64,000 nt of DNA from Thiomargarita sp. Its GTDB lineage: Bacteria > Pseudomonadota > Gammaproteobacteria > Beggiatoales > Beggiatoaceae. Made by a program: the position numbers and the translations under genes. The DNA lies in contig DZAL01000005.1 of the NCBI GenBank assembly GCA_022729575.1, positions 1-64,000 on the forward strand, in the 5' to 3' direction. Each line of letters begins with the position of its first letter. Position 1 is the stretch's first letter. Below, piece after piece: positions 8,181 through 15,800 of this stretch. The notes below the pieces were generated by a model. That model was not told the DNA's origin. It was given only the letters and a program-made list of their open reading frames with translations, and ran no database searches.

Positions 8181-9332
8181 TCAAGTCTTTGCAAACAATA
8201 CCGCCTGTTGAGGACTCGGACGGCTAAAAGCGTTTATAATCGATGGTAACACTCGTTTGACGAGACTGGCTATCGCAATTCCTTGTCCTACCAGCGGTAC
8301 TAAATCAGCTACATCATCAATCACATCACGTTCTCCAGAGTTGTTCATACGTTGGTTGAGTTGTTCCAATTGTTTAGACAGGGCTTGATTGTGAGAAGCA
8401 ATCGCGGCCTCTAAACGTTGAGAGTGGGCCTGTAATTCAGTTTTCACCGTTTTTTCCAGATGTTGCGTTTGCACTTGGATAGTTTCTACCACGGCCTGGT
8501 GCATTTCTTGAATACTCTTGATAGTTTCGGCCTGTTGTGCCTCCATCAATTTCTGATAAGCAGAACGTTCCTCGCGGTCTAGCATTTCAGTAAACACTTT
8601 GGTGTCTCTGAAAATATCCAAACTAAGCAGGCGATATTGACGGGAAGACAACAAAGTATTATTCTCCTTTTCAGCGACCCGGGCTTCGTTAAACACACGA
8701 CGCGCCAGGTACTCATGTTGGTCATGATTACCCTTCTCTTTTTCAATCGCCTGCTGTTCTGTTTGAAAAGCTAACTCAATGGCTTGGGGAACTTGTTTAG
8801 CCCCTGGAAAGGTGATGACGAAAGCATCAAATACCAAAGGGTCCTTGGCTTGTTTAGCATGTTCAAAAGCCAACTCCTGAAGTTTCAACAAAGCCTCAAT
8901 GGACTCGACCGCGTCTGGAAATTCTTCCATGAACTTTTGATATTTTTCCATATCGCCAGTGGTTTGTACCACTTTAAACAACGCATTGATGGCTTGCACT
9001 CTCAATGGCGAGTCGGGTTTGAGTTTAAGAAAATCCCGATAGGAGTCCTCCTGATTCAGGGTGTAGGCATGTTGCCAGGCCTTTAAATAGGCTTGGTTAT
9101 GTTTATCAAACTTGGCGTATTTGACGGCTAAATCGCGCCAGGCTTGGTAAGTATCTTGTTTTTGTGCTTGTTGGTAGGCTAAAGGATAAGCGGTCTCCCA
9201 TTCGCCCATGGCTTCCAAGCCGCTGATAATTTCGGCATCAGTGATGCCCCATACCAAGGGCTGAGTGGTGAAGGTCAAAATGGCTAACAGCATTCCCATT
9301 AGCCAGGTACGTTTATAACGAAGTTTCGTCAT
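8181..9332 (-). CDS. Exported alpha-helical coiled-coil protein
   Basis: The start at 9332 is chosen because the sequence around it (AGGAGAACTATAATG and the MTKLRYKRTWLMGM leader) matches that of the Sel1/SPOR gene. The 383-residue product has a signal peptide, then TPR-like helices (AYPLAYQQAQKQDTYQAWRD and following). A long coiled coil spans about 265-340, with heptads in QTQHLEKTVKTELQAHSQRL. A hydrophobic C-terminal segment (DLVPLVGQGIAIASLV) could be a membrane anchor. No named family. The shared leader with the 4198 gene suggests co-regulation or duplication of the 5-prime end. Confidence 0.65.
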   Translation of the reverse strand: MTKLRYKRTWLMGMLLAILTFTTQPLVWGITDAEIISGLEAMGEWETAYPLAYQQAQKQDTYQAWRDLAVKYAKFDKHNQAYLKAWQHAYTLNQEDSYRDFLKLKPDSPLRVQAINALFKVVQTTGDMEKYQKFMEEFPDAVESIEALLKLQELAFEHAKQAKDPLVFDAFVITFPGAKQVPQAIELAFQTEQQAIEKEKGNHDQHEYLARRVFNEARVAEKENNTLLSSRQYRLLSLDIFRDTKVFTEMLDREERSAYQKLMEAQQAETIKSIQEMHQAVVETIQVQTQHLEKTVKTELQAHSQRLEAAIASHNQALSKQLEQLNQRMNNSGERDVIDDVADLVPLVGQGIAIASLVKRVLPSIINAFSRPSPQQAVLFAKT

Positions 9333-9394
9333 TATAGTTCTCCTTTGATAAGTGGATGATTGAAAGTAAGGGACCAAGCGACGCCTTGGATTCC

Positions 9395-9731
9395 TGGGGA
9401 GACGCTAGGTTTTGTGGCAGAATTGGAAACCCGTTGACGTGGGATATAGCAACGGTTTTAAAGGCAATGCGAGTCGGGCCCGCTTGACTCAAGTGGGAGG
9501 TTAACTCGTTTTGGAAAGGAGTTGGTTCAGAAGGAGGTAAAAGTGTATTTTTTGGTTGATAGTTGTTTGTTGCTATGCTATACTGTTGTGTTGTGTTGTG
9601 TTGTGTTGTGTTGTGTTGTGTTGTGTTGTGTTGTGTGTGGGATTATTAATTTCAAAAATCCCTGTTTCGTTCGCTATAAAAATTATCACTGCAATGACTG
9701 CAACAATCAGAATAAATTTTGGCGTTGGCAT
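9395..9731 (-). pseudogene. 5-prime remnant of the 629-residue gene
   Basis: Reading from the ATG at 9731 gives MPTPKFILIVAVIAV, matching the first residues of the gene at 49977-51866 (MLTPKFTLIIAVIAI). Similarity continues through NETGIFE and, in another frame, SQAG, then fades near 9400. The frame is broken by a pentanucleotide expansion at 9586-9635. The rest of the gene is absent. Upstream bases 9745-9835 also match the region 5-prime of the intact gene. Confidence 0.75.
9586..9635. repeat. Pentanucleotide microsatellite (TTGTG)10
   Basis: Ten perfect tandem TTGTG units. The intact homologue near 51760 has only TTGTATTGTA here. On the coding (minus) strand the unit is CACAA. Ten units put the downstream sequence out of frame, giving a TAG a few codons later. 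Confidence 0.95.
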
Positions 9732-9897
9732 AATTATTAACCTGTGAATGAGTTCAGAAAGCCAGGACCGAGACTTTTAACACTCTACTAGGATTAAAAT
9801 GAGTAGTCAAGTGGAAGCGAAAATTTTTTATCGATGGTTAAATTGGAAATTCATAATATTCTAATATAATAAGTTAATTTCTTGCTCAAGTAGTTTT

Positions 9898-10003
9898 GTA
9901 GGATGCGTCCCACGCACCTTTCTCAACTCCGCCGCTTCACCAGTTCTGGGGAAACTTGACCCACGTTTGAGAAGGGGGCGTGGGATGCCCCCCTACCTGG
10001 CTA
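9898..10003. repeat. R1 dispersed repeat at 3-prime end of higA
   Basis: R1 copy (GGATGCGTCCCACGCACC ... CCCTACCTGGCTA) that abuts, and appears to supply the stop of, the HigA-like gene. Confidence 0.8.
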
Positions 10004-10315
10004 ACTAGCCATCAACCAAGTATAAGCTGGAATATTTTCCAAGGTTTTTGCCTCAGCTTGTTGGGCATAGTATAAATCCCAACGCATTTGCAGATTTAGC
10101 CAAAAATCCGCAGACCTCCCTAAAAATTTGGCCAGGCGTAATGCCAACTGAGGAGTCATTCTCGTCTGCCCGTGGATAAGAGCATTCATTTTCGGGTAGG
10201 GCACTTGAAGAGTTTTCGCCAAAGCCCGTTGACTCAACTGCATCGGAATTAAAAATTCTTCTAACAACATTTCGCCGGGGTGGGTAGGAGGCCGGTGAGT
10301 AGGTACGCGAATCAT
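10001..10315 (-). CDS. higA: HigA-family antitoxin (XRE helix-turn-helix)
   Basis: A 104-residue antitoxin and repressor of the HigA/VapI family. It opens with the family signature HPGEMLLEEFLIPM. A helix-turn-helix follows (LSQRALAKTLQVPYPKMNALIHGQTRM), then LALRLAKFLGRSADFW. It would neutralise the HigB toxin encoded immediately upstream and bind the shared promoter. An AGGAGAACC site precedes the ATG. Two paralogues lie at 18735 and 39008 without an intact toxin. The last residues (LMAS) come from the adjoining R1 repeat, so the C-terminus may be slightly altered. Confidence 0.9.
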   Translation of the reverse strand: MIRVPTHRPPTHPGEMLLEEFLIPMQLSQRALAKTLQVPYPKMNALIHGQTRMTPQLALRLAKFLGRSADFWLNLQMRWDLYYAQQAEAKTLENIPAYTWLMAS

Positions 10316-10350
10316 AAGAGGTTCTCCTGTTGGAATCCAATCACAGAGGT

Positions 10351-10644
10351 TTAATGATAGTCAGTAATTTCGACTTGTACTGGGCCGCTTTGGGTCCAGA
10401 TAAAACCGAGACGATATTGGTCATTGAGACGAATGCTATATTGTCCTTGCCGTGACCCGGTTAACGCTTCCAGCCGATTGCTTGGAGGGATTTTCAACTG
10501 TTCCAGTGAAATCACTGAGTCTAGTTGGTCAAGTTTTCGTGCCGCAATTTTCCACAATGAGGTTGGACAAAGGCGACGTGCAACTTTGGTATGGTTGCCG
10601 TTGAACAGGTCTTCGGTGCCGGTATTGTTGAAGGTTTGAATCAT
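10351..10644 (-). CDS. higB: HigB-family mRNA-cleaving toxin
   Basis: A 97-residue RelE-superfamily toxin of the HigB/plasmid-maintenance killer type. It has the family pattern KVARRLCPTSLWKIAARKLDQ, then IPPSNRLEALTGSRQGQ, YSIRLNDQYRLGFIW and a final VEITDYH. HigB enzymes cleave ribosome-bound mRNA. It lies 35 bases ahead of higA in the toxin-first order typical of hig operons, and both genes look intact. Confidence 0.9.
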   Translation of the reverse strand: MIQTFNNTGTEDLFNGNHTKVARRLCPTSLWKIAARKLDQLDSVISLEQLKIPPSNRLEALTGSRQGQYSIRLNDQYRLGFIWTQSGPVQVEITDYH

Positions 10645-10659
10645 AATTCAAATCGTGTA

Positions 10660-10750
10660 GAGTGGTCAATGATAAATTGCTTGGCCACTCTACTTAGCTG
10701 GGGAACTTGACCGACGTTTGAGAATGATGCGGGGGACGCTACACGGGCTG
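10660..10750. repeat. Chimeric R3/R1 repeat fragment
   Basis: The segment begins with R3-type TTGGCCACTCTACTTAGCTG and continues with R1-type GAACTTGACCGACGTTTGAG. It looks like two repeat families joined in the spacer before higB. Confidence 0.6.
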
Positions 10751-10751
10751 A

Positions 10752-10952
10752 CTATTCTATCGTCTCACTTTGAAAGACTTCATCAAAAAATTTATCCTTA
10801 TCCAACTGGGCTTGCCAGCGTCGGTGTCTTTCCACCGAATCAAGTCGTCCTTGAGTTTTTAAAGCTAAAAAACGAGTGGCTTCCAGCAAACCTAATTTTT
10901 CAATGAGGGCCGTTACTAATTGTTCTTCGGACATCAAGGTACTGGGGGTCAT
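10752..10952 (-). CDS. Probable antitoxin of a PIN toxin
   Basis: A 66-residue acidic and helical protein (MTPSTLMSEEQLVTALIEKL ... RRWQAQLDKDKFFDEVFQSE). The ATG at 10952 follows a strong AAAGGAGGA site, so the longer frame overlapping the toxin is rejected. It lies 50 bases after the PIN gene. No DNA-binding fold is evident. The antitoxin role is inferred from position and size. Confidence 0.6.
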   Translation of the reverse strand: MTPSTLMSEEQLVTALIEKLGLLEATRFLALKTQGRLDSVERHRRWQAQLDKDKFFDEVFQSETIE

Positions 10953-11002
10953 TGTAAATCCTCCTTTAGTAACCATTCCAAGGGATTCATGGTTGAGATA
11001 GA

Positions 11003-11401
11003 TCAGGGTGTGTTCTGGCATTTCTTCAAAAGTTTATCATCACAGGTTAGAAACACGTCGGCTAACTGTTCGGCAAAGGCGACATGAGCGGCATCGGCAC
11101 TGCCAAAGTTTAGCGCGTAAAGTTCTTCCGCACGTTGGCGAATTTTGGCCAACTCGTTTGGAGTTAATTGCGGTTTCTCACTTGGTGTTAACCAGGATTG
11201 CACTTTGGTACGTTCTTCTAGTGAAGTAATCGCACGGATTTCTTTGAAATGAACTGGTGAGACTACGGACCGATACCTACCATTCAACAGGTGTCGCATA
11301 ATCAAATAATAGGCATCAGTTTCTAATCGTACTCTCAGGGCCGTTTGGTCGTCAACAGGACGGCAATAAACACAGACATCTAAATACAACCGGTGTATCA
11401 T
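11003..11401 (-). CDS. PIN-domain toxin
   Basis: A 132-residue PIN-fold ribonuclease. Acidic residues sit at the expected places: LYLDVCVY near the N-terminus, HFKEIRAI, SADAAHVAFAE and LTCDDKLLKK. PIN toxins of bacterial modules cleave tRNA or rRNA. The usual final strand after DDKLLKK is missing: the frame ends at CQNTP, while another frame continues TLIYLNHESL, so a late frameshift is possible. The partner gene is 10752-10952. Confidence 0.75.
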   Translation of the reverse strand: MIHRLYLDVCVYCRPVDDQTALRVRLETDAYYLIMRHLLNGRYRSVVSPVHFKEIRAITSLEERTKVQSWLTPSEKPQLTPNELAKIRQRAEELYALNFGSADAAHVAFAEQLADVFLTCDDKLLKKCQNTP

Positions 11402-11519
11402 GTTTCTCTACCTTAAATTACGTGGGCTAAACTCTGCCACCTCTTAAACTAATCACCAGACCTACGCGGTTAGAAAACCTCCGTAGGTCTCAACGGAAAA
11501 CTCCTAGTGAACTGTTAAA

Positions 11520-11640
11520 CTCACTCCATAATCTCCACCGCAATCGGCTCCCCATTCACCACCAGCGTCCCATCTGATAAACGATAACCAAAATACACTT
11601 TGAGATAACCAGGGGCTATGAAGTGGCCTTGGTACATGGT
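11520..11640 (-). pseudogene. C-terminal fragment of a dispersed protein family
   Basis: The reading ends VNGEPIAVEIME and includes YFGYRLSDGT and MYQGHF. These match the longer fragment at 12575-12862 and short copies near 31490 and 32820. The 5-prime part is gone, cut by an R2 repeat. Confidence 0.6.
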
Positions 11641-11657
11641 CAATGGTAGTTCTGAGC

Positions 11658-11752
11658 CAGTGTAGGTTGGAGTGAGCGAAGCGAACACCAACATTGAGGC
11701 CAGAGGTTGTTAGACTTCGCTACGCTCAGTCCAACCCATGTGGGCTACGTGG
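11658..11752. repeat. R2 dispersed repeat
   Basis: R2 copy: GTAGGTTGGAGTGAGCGAAG and CTTCGCTACGCTCAGTCCAA are its inverted arms. A shortened R3 piece follows to 11807. Together with the fragment at 11520 these fill the 400-base gap. Confidence 0.8.
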
Positions 11753-11809
11753 GCTGAAATAGTCAAGTGGGGCGGGCCACGCGGTTTATCGTAACCCACC
11801 AAATCTTAA

Positions 11810-12214
11810 CTATCTGGCCTGCCAGTCTTCCAAAGATAACTTCGGGACTCGTGAAAATCCCTTGAGATTGTGAGTAACTAAGGTCACGTTATGCGCCCGT
11901 GCAATCGCGGCTATCAACAAGTCATTAGCACCTATTGGGGTCCCTTGTTTAGTCAGTAACGCACGGATTTCACCGTATTCTTCAATCACCGTATCATCAA
12001 ATGCTAAACTGGGCAATTGTGCAAAAAAATCCCGTAATACGGCCTGGTTAGCCGCCACTCGTTGGCTGTTACAAGCACCATACCATAATTCGGCTTTGAC
12101 CGGGGTACAAAGTAATAAACGTTCAAACCCTTTCTCTTGAATCTGGGCGACCACGGTGACCTGTTGTTTGAAAAAGGCAATACAAGTATTAGTATCTAAG
12201 AGATAATGTGTCAT
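11810..12214 (-). CDS. vapC: VapC-type PIN toxin
   Basis: A 134-residue VapC homologue, probably of the tRNA-cleaving type. The catalytic acids are in place: LLDTNTCIAFF (D7), VKAELWYGA (E42), PIGANDLLIAA (D98) and the late VTHN. The ATG at 12214 overlaps the antitoxin stop by four bases (ATGA), which fixes the start; the long upstream extension is antitoxin-frame shadow. It appears intact and co-translated with vapB. Confidence 0.92.
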   Translation of the reverse strand: MTHYLLDTNTCIAFFKQQVTVVAQIQEKGFERLLLCTPVKAELWYGACNSQRVAANQAVLRDFFAQLPSLAFDDTVIEEYGEIRALLTKQGTPIGANDLLIAAIARAHNVTLVTHNLKGFSRVPKLSLEDWQAR

Positions 12215-12444
12215 TCCCAACCTTCTCGTTCTTGTGAGTAGCCCAGGGGGTCTATCTCTGGAAACTCTGGCAATGCGCCGGCAAAGCGTTGAATAAACAA
12301 TTCCGTCGTCATTGCCGCGGTATTGACTGCTTCTCCTACTGGTAACACAATAATTTCCGCTTGTGGATACCTCAGAAACGCCGGTGGTAACGGAATGGTG
12401 AGAGAATGACCTTGTATAGGTTGAATCTGTCGTAATGCCATCAT
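12211..12444 (-). CDS. vapB: VapB-type antitoxin
   Basis: A 77-residue antitoxin. The N-terminal half looks like an AbrB/SpoVT-type swapped hairpin (SLTIPLPPAFLRYPQAEIIV). The C-terminal half, FIQRFAGALPEF with several acids, should wrap the toxin. AAAGGAG precedes the double ATG. Overlap with vapC implies translational coupling. Confidence 0.85.
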   Translation of the reverse strand: MMALRQIQPIQGHSLTIPLPPAFLRYPQAEIIVLPVGEAVNTAAMTTELFIQRFAGALPEFPEIDPLGYSQEREGWE

Positions 12445-12478
12445 GAATGTATTTTCTCCTTTGATTATACTGCATGGC

Positions 12479-12571
12479 CAAATAGGGGTAGGCCACAGGT
12501 TTATCGTTGCCCACCACCTTGAGAATTTGGGTCAATTAGGTAGGCAGATGAACACTTGCCCACTCTACCCT
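12479..12571. repeat. R3 dispersed repeat
   Basis: R3 copy upstream of vapB (GGTTTATCGTTGCCCACC and ACACTTGCCCACTCTACC). A near-identical version with the same internal ACCTTGAGAATTTGGGTCA recurs at 53807 and 58489. Confidence 0.8.
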
Positions 12572-12574
12572 TAC

Positions 12575-12862
12575 TCACTCCGTAACCTTCACTTCAATCG
12601 GTTCCCCATTCACCACTACCGTCCCGTCGGGCGACCGATAGCCAAAGTAAATTTTCAGAAAGCCCGCGGCGGGGAAGGGGCCTTGATACATTTTTATCTC
12701 AGCCACGTCTTCTAAGGCGGCTACTGATTGAAAGGCTACCAACGTCTTGACGTTCTCATCCCACAGTTGAATCCAGGAATGGCTATCCAGCATAAAATAC
12801 AACGGTGGACTGTCAGGGGCCGAGAGGGGTGTGTAAGCCGCATAGACGACAATTTCTGCGGG
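12575..12862 (-). pseudogene. C-terminal fragment of a dispersed protein family
   Basis: The open frame reads back from a stop at 12575 through VNGEPIEVKV, YFGYRSPDGTV, EIKMYQGPF and LDSHSWIQLWD. It continues upstream of its first ATG through PPLYFML and IVVYAAYTPLS to a stop near 12862. No start codon or ribosome site fits. It is the longest of four copies of one C-terminal domain in the window (also 11520, 31490 and 32820), probably shed from a large protein elsewhere in the genome. Confidence 0.65.
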
Positions 12863-12918
12863 CTAGATAAAGAAGACTCCATTATAGATTATCGGTGGCA
12901 ATTCTGAAACCATGACAA

Positions 12919-13023
12919 GTAGGCTACGTCCCCCGCCCCTTTCTCAACTCCGCCCGTTTCACCATTTCTGGGGAACTTGACCGGCGTTTGAGAATGGTGC
13001 GTGGGACGCACCCTACGCTGGCT
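12919..13023. repeat. R1 dispersed repeat
   Basis: R1 copy with ACTTGACCGGCGTTTGAG and CGTGGGACGCACCCTACGC. A partial R3 (AACACACTTGCGTACCCTAC) follows to the stop of the next gene. Confidence 0.85.
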
Positions 13024-13081
13024 ATGTTGATCCAAGAAATGGAGATTTTGGTAAGGGTGGATAAAAACACACTTGCGTACC

Positions 13082-13444
13082 CTACTTGGCTACTCGTTCT
13101 CTTATTTTCTGCCCATCTTTATAGGAGAACAGTGATGAAAACTCCGCTGGTTTAGATTCGCCAATCTGTACAGCTACTTTATAATCCGTTATGCCTGCTT
13201 CCTTGGCAGCACTTCGCACTGACCGTTCTACCTCCTCTACAGCCTGCTCTACAGCCGGTGTATGGGAGGTTACAGTTTCTTCAAACTTTCTCCACCAAGT
13301 AGTGTCAACATGTAGCTTTTCCCAAACCTTCTGGTTTTCCTTCTGGTTTTCCAAAGCTTCACCAAATGCCTTTCTCTTGTTCCGTTTCTCTGTCTCTGTT
13401 TCAGAAAACATCAAGTCAAAACTAATCATGGCTGTTAAGCCCAT
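13082..13444 (-). CDS. Small charged protein, unknown
   Basis: A 120-residue protein rich in Lys and Glu (MFSETETEKRNKRKAFGEAL). It is probably a helical bundle with a coiled-coil section near TPAVEQAVEEVERSVRSAAK. There is no signal peptide or cysteine. GAAGGAGGTA before the ATG is a strong ribosome site. No family recognised. Cytoplasmic location inferred. Confidence 0.55.
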   Translation of the reverse strand: MGLTAMISFDLMFSETETEKRNKRKAFGEALENQKENQKVWEKLHVDTTWWRKFEETVTSHTPAVEQAVEEVERSVRSAAKEAGITDYKVAVQIGESKPAEFSSLFSYKDGQKIRERVAK

Positions 13445-13633
13445 TTTTTATACCTCCTTCATTAGTGTTTAGTTCTCAACATACTCTGAGAACACCCTTA
13501 ACGCCCCGTTTCTACCAAAACTACAATAGAACCCAGAGCCTCTTTCTTATTAGTTCCTCGCCAAACCCAGCAGAGGAACTAACAAATCTTAGTCAAAAAT
13601 AGGCTACCTTCCATGGCCCTAGTCTCTCCTAAC

Positions 13634-13783
13634 TTACTGTAGTTTCTGGTGGTACGGGGCTATCAGCCACATTGCATCACTACCTAGTTTCTTACACTCC
13701 TCATCCGTAAAAACCGTTTCTGCAACGTCTACTGCTACAGTAGCAAGTGCCCCTACTGCGCATCCCACAGGACCTGTAATTCA
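13634..13783 (-). pseudogene. 3-prime part beyond in-frame TGA
   Basis: The frame of the upstream gene continues past its TGA (13781-13783) for 48 open codons. It has hydrophobic, glycine-rich residues (ITGPVGCAVGALATVAVDVA), then ECKKLGSDAMW, to a TAA at 13634. The hydrophobic run directly extends the membrane segment before the stop, so the TGA looks premature. Confidence 0.6.
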
Positions 13784-14374
13784 TGAAAATACTCCTCCGC
13801 CCGCTGCCATGCTTACAGCGCAAACAGCAATAACAATATTAACAATAGTATGCGCCGAATGTTTAGCACTACTAATGCTATAACAAGCCTCTTTCTTAGC
13901 CTCTTGCAGACTACTCAGTTTCAGGTCAGCATCTTGTTGAAAACTATCGGCGACAGAGATTTGACCCAACTCTACCAGCACTTGTTTTTTCAAGGTGGCG
14001 AGTTGCCCATAAATGGAAATCAAAGGAGTGGCGGCTGTTACTTTACGGTCTTCCAGTAACATCTCTGCCAGTGAATATGACTTCTCTAGGGATTGGTTAA
14101 GAGGGATTAACGAATTTTCATAGATTCTCTCTTGACGAGAAGTTTCCGTGAAATTAGAGGTTTCGGAAAGCGTGGTTATCACGCCTCTCATATCGCCCAT
14201 TAGGTCAATCAATTGACGTTTTTTAATATCGTCAAGGTCTCCTTTAATCTGGAGATTGTCCAAAGTAGCCAAAGATTGTTTAACCGCTTGAACAAACAGC
14301 GTGAGGTTGGCAAATGCCAACGGGGTAAGGGTTAGTAATATTAACCCTATTAGGTACAACCGACTGCGTTTCAT
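13781..14374 (-). CDS. Exported helical protein with C-terminal hydrophobic segment
   Basis: A 197-residue protein from the ATG at 14374 (GGAGAAAAC ribosome site); the longer frame is rejected. It has a signal peptide (LYLIGLILLTLTPLAFA) and a long helical region (VKQSLATLDNLQIKGDLDDI and later). The C-terminal hydrophobic segment IVNIVIAVCAVSMAAGGG is cut by TGA. The open continuation to 13634 suggests an original 246-codon gene with a two-segment hydrophobic hairpin. No family known. Confidence 0.6.
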   Translation of the reverse strand: MKRSRLYLIGLILLTLTPLAFANLTLFVQAVKQSLATLDNLQIKGDLDDIKKRQLIDLMGDMRGVITTLSETSNFTETSRQERIYENSLIPLNQSLEKSYSLAEMLLEDRKVTAATPLISIYGQLATLKKQVLVELGQISVADSFQQDADLKLSSLQEAKKEACYSISSAKHSAHTIVNIVIAVCAVSMAAGGGVFS

Positions 14375-14454
14375 AATGTTTTCTCCTTCAGTAATGTAGT
14401 AATAACGACGGTTTAAACGGAATCCATTCCGTATTCCCACTTCTCCTCCTGAAA

Positions 14455-14530
14455 TCAATCACTGGTAGCAATCCTCACAAACTGCTGTTTCTTCTCATTC
14501 CAATACACAATGGAAGAGCCTTTTTCAAAA
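14455..14530 (-). pseudogene. 3-prime fragment of the lipoprotein gene
   Basis: It matches the last 25 codons of the 3534-4133 lipoprotein (YWNEKKQQFV ... IATSD), then gives way abruptly to an R2 repeat. Confidence 0.75.
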
Positions 14531-14625
14531 GCCCGCGTAGGTTGGAGTGAGCATAGCGAACTCCAACATTTATGCCAGGGGGTGTTGGACTTCGCTACAC
14601 TCAGTCCAACCTACGCGGGCTAAAA
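14531..14625. repeat. R2 dispersed repeat
   Basis: R2 copy with inverted arms GCCCGCGTAGGTTGGAGTGA and CTCAGTCCAACCTACGCGGG, separated by about 50 bases. Confidence 0.85.
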
Positions 14626-14635
14626 CTATTCATCG

Positions 14636-14899
14636 TTATGAAATTAACCTATCATAATCCGCATGAGAACCTATCCAAAACCAAGTAATTGAATCCCCGT
14701 CTAACCATCCCAAGGCACGCCATCCTTTGGCCACACGTACTGAATAAACCGAATCTCTCACCTGGACCCGCTTGAAGTGTAAACTGGGATGATAAGGATT
14801 TTGTTTCCACAAACGGTAATTTTTGCGGGCTTGCCGTTGAATGGAGGATGGTAACTCAATAAAACAGGAAATAAAGTCCTCATTTAGGTAAGAATTCAT
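14636..14899 (-). CDS. RelE/ParE-like toxin
   Basis: An 87-residue protein with the RelE/ParE-superfamily layout: two N-terminal helices (SSIQRQARKNYRLWKQNPYH), then a sheet (RVQVRDSVYSVRVAKGWRAL) and WFWIGSHADYDRLIS. Such toxins inhibit translation or gyrase. It starts at ATG with a four-base overlap (ATGA) on the upstream antitoxin gene. It looks intact. Confidence 0.8.
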   Translation of the reverse strand: MNSYLNEDFISCFIELPSSIQRQARKNYRLWKQNPYHPSLHFKRVQVRDSVYSVRVAKGWRALGWLDGDSITWFWIGSHADYDRLIS

Positions 14900-15114
14900 A
14901 ACTCATCCATGCCCATTTTTCTCACACGACCCGCCTGATAGTCCTCTCTAGCCTTCTTGGCTAACTTAGCCAACTGGTTTTGAGACTCAGCAAAACGGTT
15001 ATCCCATTCCAATTCATCAAGGAGTTCTTCGAATATCAAACTGGCAATGGCATCTTGTTGAAGGGATGGCAATTGCGTGACTTTAACAATAGCTTGTTCA
15101 AGCAGTGGAGTCAT
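14896..15114 (-). CDS. Antitoxin of the RelE/ParE-like module
   Basis: A 72-residue helical acidic protein (IVKVTQLPSLQQDAIASLIF, then ELEWDNRFAESQ and DYQAGRVRKM). This pattern is common in antitoxins paired with ParE-like toxins. It is translated just before the toxin with an overlapping stop/start. No obvious DNA-binding fold. Confidence 0.75.
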   Translation of the reverse strand: MTPLLEQAIVKVTQLPSLQQDAIASLIFEELLDELEWDNRFAESQNQLAKLAKKAREDYQAGRVRKMGMDEL

Positions 15115-15284
15115 GGTTAAATTTCCTTGGTTACGGTTAATAAATAATGTAGTAATGTCATGTAAGTCGGACTGGGCGTAGCGAAGTCCAACAAACTACG
15201 GCTATGTTTAGAGTACAGAATCAATTCCGCCAATCCTAAAACCACGGAATCCCTTCCGTACTCCCACTTCTCCTCCTAAATCAA

Positions 15285-15480
15285 TCACTGGTAGCAATCT
15301 TCACAAACTGCTGTTTCTTCTCATTCCAATACACAATGTCAGAACCTTTTTCAAAAGCAAAGTATTCAATAGCATCGAATTTCAGTTTCAATGCCGGTGG
15401 TTCGCCAGGTCCACAGTCTGAGTAGCCCTTACCAGTAAGTTAGCCCCTTGACTCAGGTCTTTGGACTTGGTGCATGGATA
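15285..15480 (-). pseudogene. Internally deleted copy of the lipoprotein gene
   Basis: Bases 15287-15432 match the 3-prime part of the 3534-4133 gene. At TAGCCCTTACCA the match jumps about 350 bases to the signal-peptide region (GTAAGTTAGCCCCTTGACTC). The copy near 33850 has the same junction. A partial R2 piece (15160-15192) lies just before it. The remainder of 15115-15605 holds only short direct repeats of GGAATCAATTCCG type. Confidence 0.75.
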
Positions 15481-15605
15481 ATTGGCCTCAAGTGGAAAAT
15501 AGTGTAGCACTAAAAATCTAAAGTAGTCAACCAGAATTTGAAGTACGGAATTGATTTCGTTAGTAGCTAAAACGGAATCAATTACGGACTCCATCAGCAC
15601 CTCCT

Positions 15606-15800
15606 TTACGGGTCAGTTTTGCTGACCTCAGTCTCTTCACTCTTATCCAGCGGCCACGAGACGATTTGGTAACCTTGTTGACGATATTTTTCTTCCGAAC
15701 GTTTGAAATCGTCAAAAATCGCTTTCAAGTCGTAATTAAACTTGGCCGCATGGGCTTGGCGGATTTGATGGAGTTCCTCAATAATTGGATCATTCCACAT
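15606..15800 (-). CDS. Antitoxin-like partner of PIN toxin
   Basis: A 64-residue member of a family seen five times here. Each starts MW(N/K/I)DPI(V/I)EE and has FNYDLKA and a basic C-terminus. It overlaps the PIN gene by eleven bases. The shared order PIN then MWxDP protein at 36171, 47625 and 48902 supports a toxin-antitoxin pair, although no antitoxin fold is recognisable. Confidence 0.7.
   Translation of the reverse strand: MWNDPIIEELHQIRQAHAAKFNYDLKAIFDDFKRSEEKYRQQGYQIVSWPLDKSEETEVSKTDP

Noticed and set aside
9522-9747. Plus-strand cysteine/valine-rich ORFs (VVLCCVVLCC)
   Set aside because: They are translations of the TTGTG microsatellite; the true homology is on the minus strand.
12575-12802. 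A complete 75-residue gene
   Set aside because: The homologous frame extends upstream of the ATG to a stop, with no ribosome site, so it is a fragment.
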